Source of the DNA: Paenibacillus endophyticus
GTDB taxonomy: Bacteria; Bacillota; Bacilli; Paenibacillales; Paenibacillaceae
Assembly (NCBI RefSeq): GCF_014192395.1
Contig: NZ_JACHXW010000024.1
Span: forward strand, 1 to 64,000
DNA length: 64,000 nucleotides
Reading direction: 5' to 3'
Numbering within the stretch: the first letter of the stretch is position 1; every line of letters starts with the position of its first letter. A program made the translations under genes and the position numbers. Positions 63,771 to 64,000 of the stretch are shown here, piece by piece. The notes beneath the pieces were generated by a model, which did not search any database, was not told the DNA's origin, and saw nothing but the letters and a program-made list of their open reading frames with translations.

Positions 63771-64000
63771 ATGGTAAAAGCAATTGAAGTCAAAGGACTG
63801 CAAAAGTCATACAAACAGCTTCAAGTGTTAAAGGACGTAAGTTTGGAGGTGGAAAAGGGCAGTATCTTCGCCCTGCTCGGCTCCAACGGGGCAGGGAAAA
63901 CAACGGTTGTAAAAATTCTGTCCACGCTGCTCAACCAAGACGGCGGCAACGCAACCGTCAACGGTTTCGATGTTACGACAAAGCCCGACCATGTGCGGCA
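63771..64000 (+). CDS. ABC transporter ATP-binding protein, partial
   Basis: Runs off the right edge; 76 complete codons. Walker A GSNGAGKTTVVKIL is present. The start KAIEVKGLQKSYKQLQVLKD then VSLEVEKGSIFALLG is that of the DrrA-type (daunorubicin-resistance-like) exporters, which are typical for PadR/DUF1048 operons. GGGGGAT lies upstream of ATG 63771. The Q-loop, signature and Walker B lie beyond the window. Confidence 0.92.
   Translation, partial: MVKAIEVKGLQKSYKQLQVLKDVSLEVEKGSIFALLGSNGAGKTTVVKILSTLLNQDGGNATVNGFDVTTKPDHVR

Overview
The window reads as chromosomal DNA of a spore-forming, polysaccharide-degrading Firmicute of the Paenibacillus type. The signs are an S-layer-homology surface protein, two YesM/YesN plus LplA/LplB/LplC type sugar-uptake modules, GH78, GH9, GH127 and GH100-like glycosidases, a cotJA-cotJB-cotJC spore operon with a CotF-type coat gene, and strong AGGAGG-type ribosome binding sites with many GTG and TTG starts. 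No rRNA, tRNA, CRISPR array or intact mobile element was found.

Layout. 1-4.5 kb is a decayed zone: an IS30 transposase remnant, a STAS/SEC14-like hypothetical, a broken LLM flavin oxidoreductase and a broken alpha/beta hydrolase. 4.5-9 kb holds a 1004-residue GLUG/cadherin-like/SLH surface protein and a tetR-doxX pair with an operator inside its promoter. 9.3-30.3 kb is a one-directional carbohydrate-use locus: PHP-type CehA/McbA hydrolase, YesN regulator, YesM sensor, an IS3 scar, two permeases, a binding lipoprotein, a histidine phosphatase, a GH100/GDE-like glycosidase, a GH78 rhamnosidase, a 1931-residue secreted GH9 protein with 8 InlB-type repeats and 3 LamG-like domains, and a TIM-barrel sugar isomerase/epimerase. 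The GH9 protein probably cuts a glycan outside the cell, LplABC imports the pieces, and GH78 and the GH100-like enzyme trim them inside.

30.5-36 kb is mixed: a sigma-70-like factor, a VOC protein, a ribbon-helix-helix regulator with its own putative operators, a SnoaL-type lipoprotein, a nitroreductase and an Old Yellow Enzyme. 36.1-46.1 kb is a second sugar locus: AraC regulator divergent from GH127 beta-L-arabinofuranosidase, YesM, YesN and LplA-LplB-LplC, with hairpins between several genes. 46.1-57 kb carries redox and stress genes with local regulators: MerR with a zinc alcohol dehydrogenase, AraC with an aldo-keto reductase, MarR near NamA, a Bcr/CflA efflux pump, a DUF2238 protein and a TDT/SLAC1-type transporter. 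57.7-59.8 kb holds spore coat genes. 60-62.4 kb holds a shattered SDR gene, an IS3 scar and a DUF2243-CtaG pair. The right edge holds PadR, two DUF1048 proteins and the start of an ABC ATPase.

A striking trait is gene decay: at least eight pseudogenes or fragments (IS30, LLM, hydrolase, SnoaL fragment, LrgB fragment, lipoprotein/MFS chimera, SDR, two IS3 scars), next to well-kept sugar loci. All domain and family calls come from reading motifs by eye; no database search was run.
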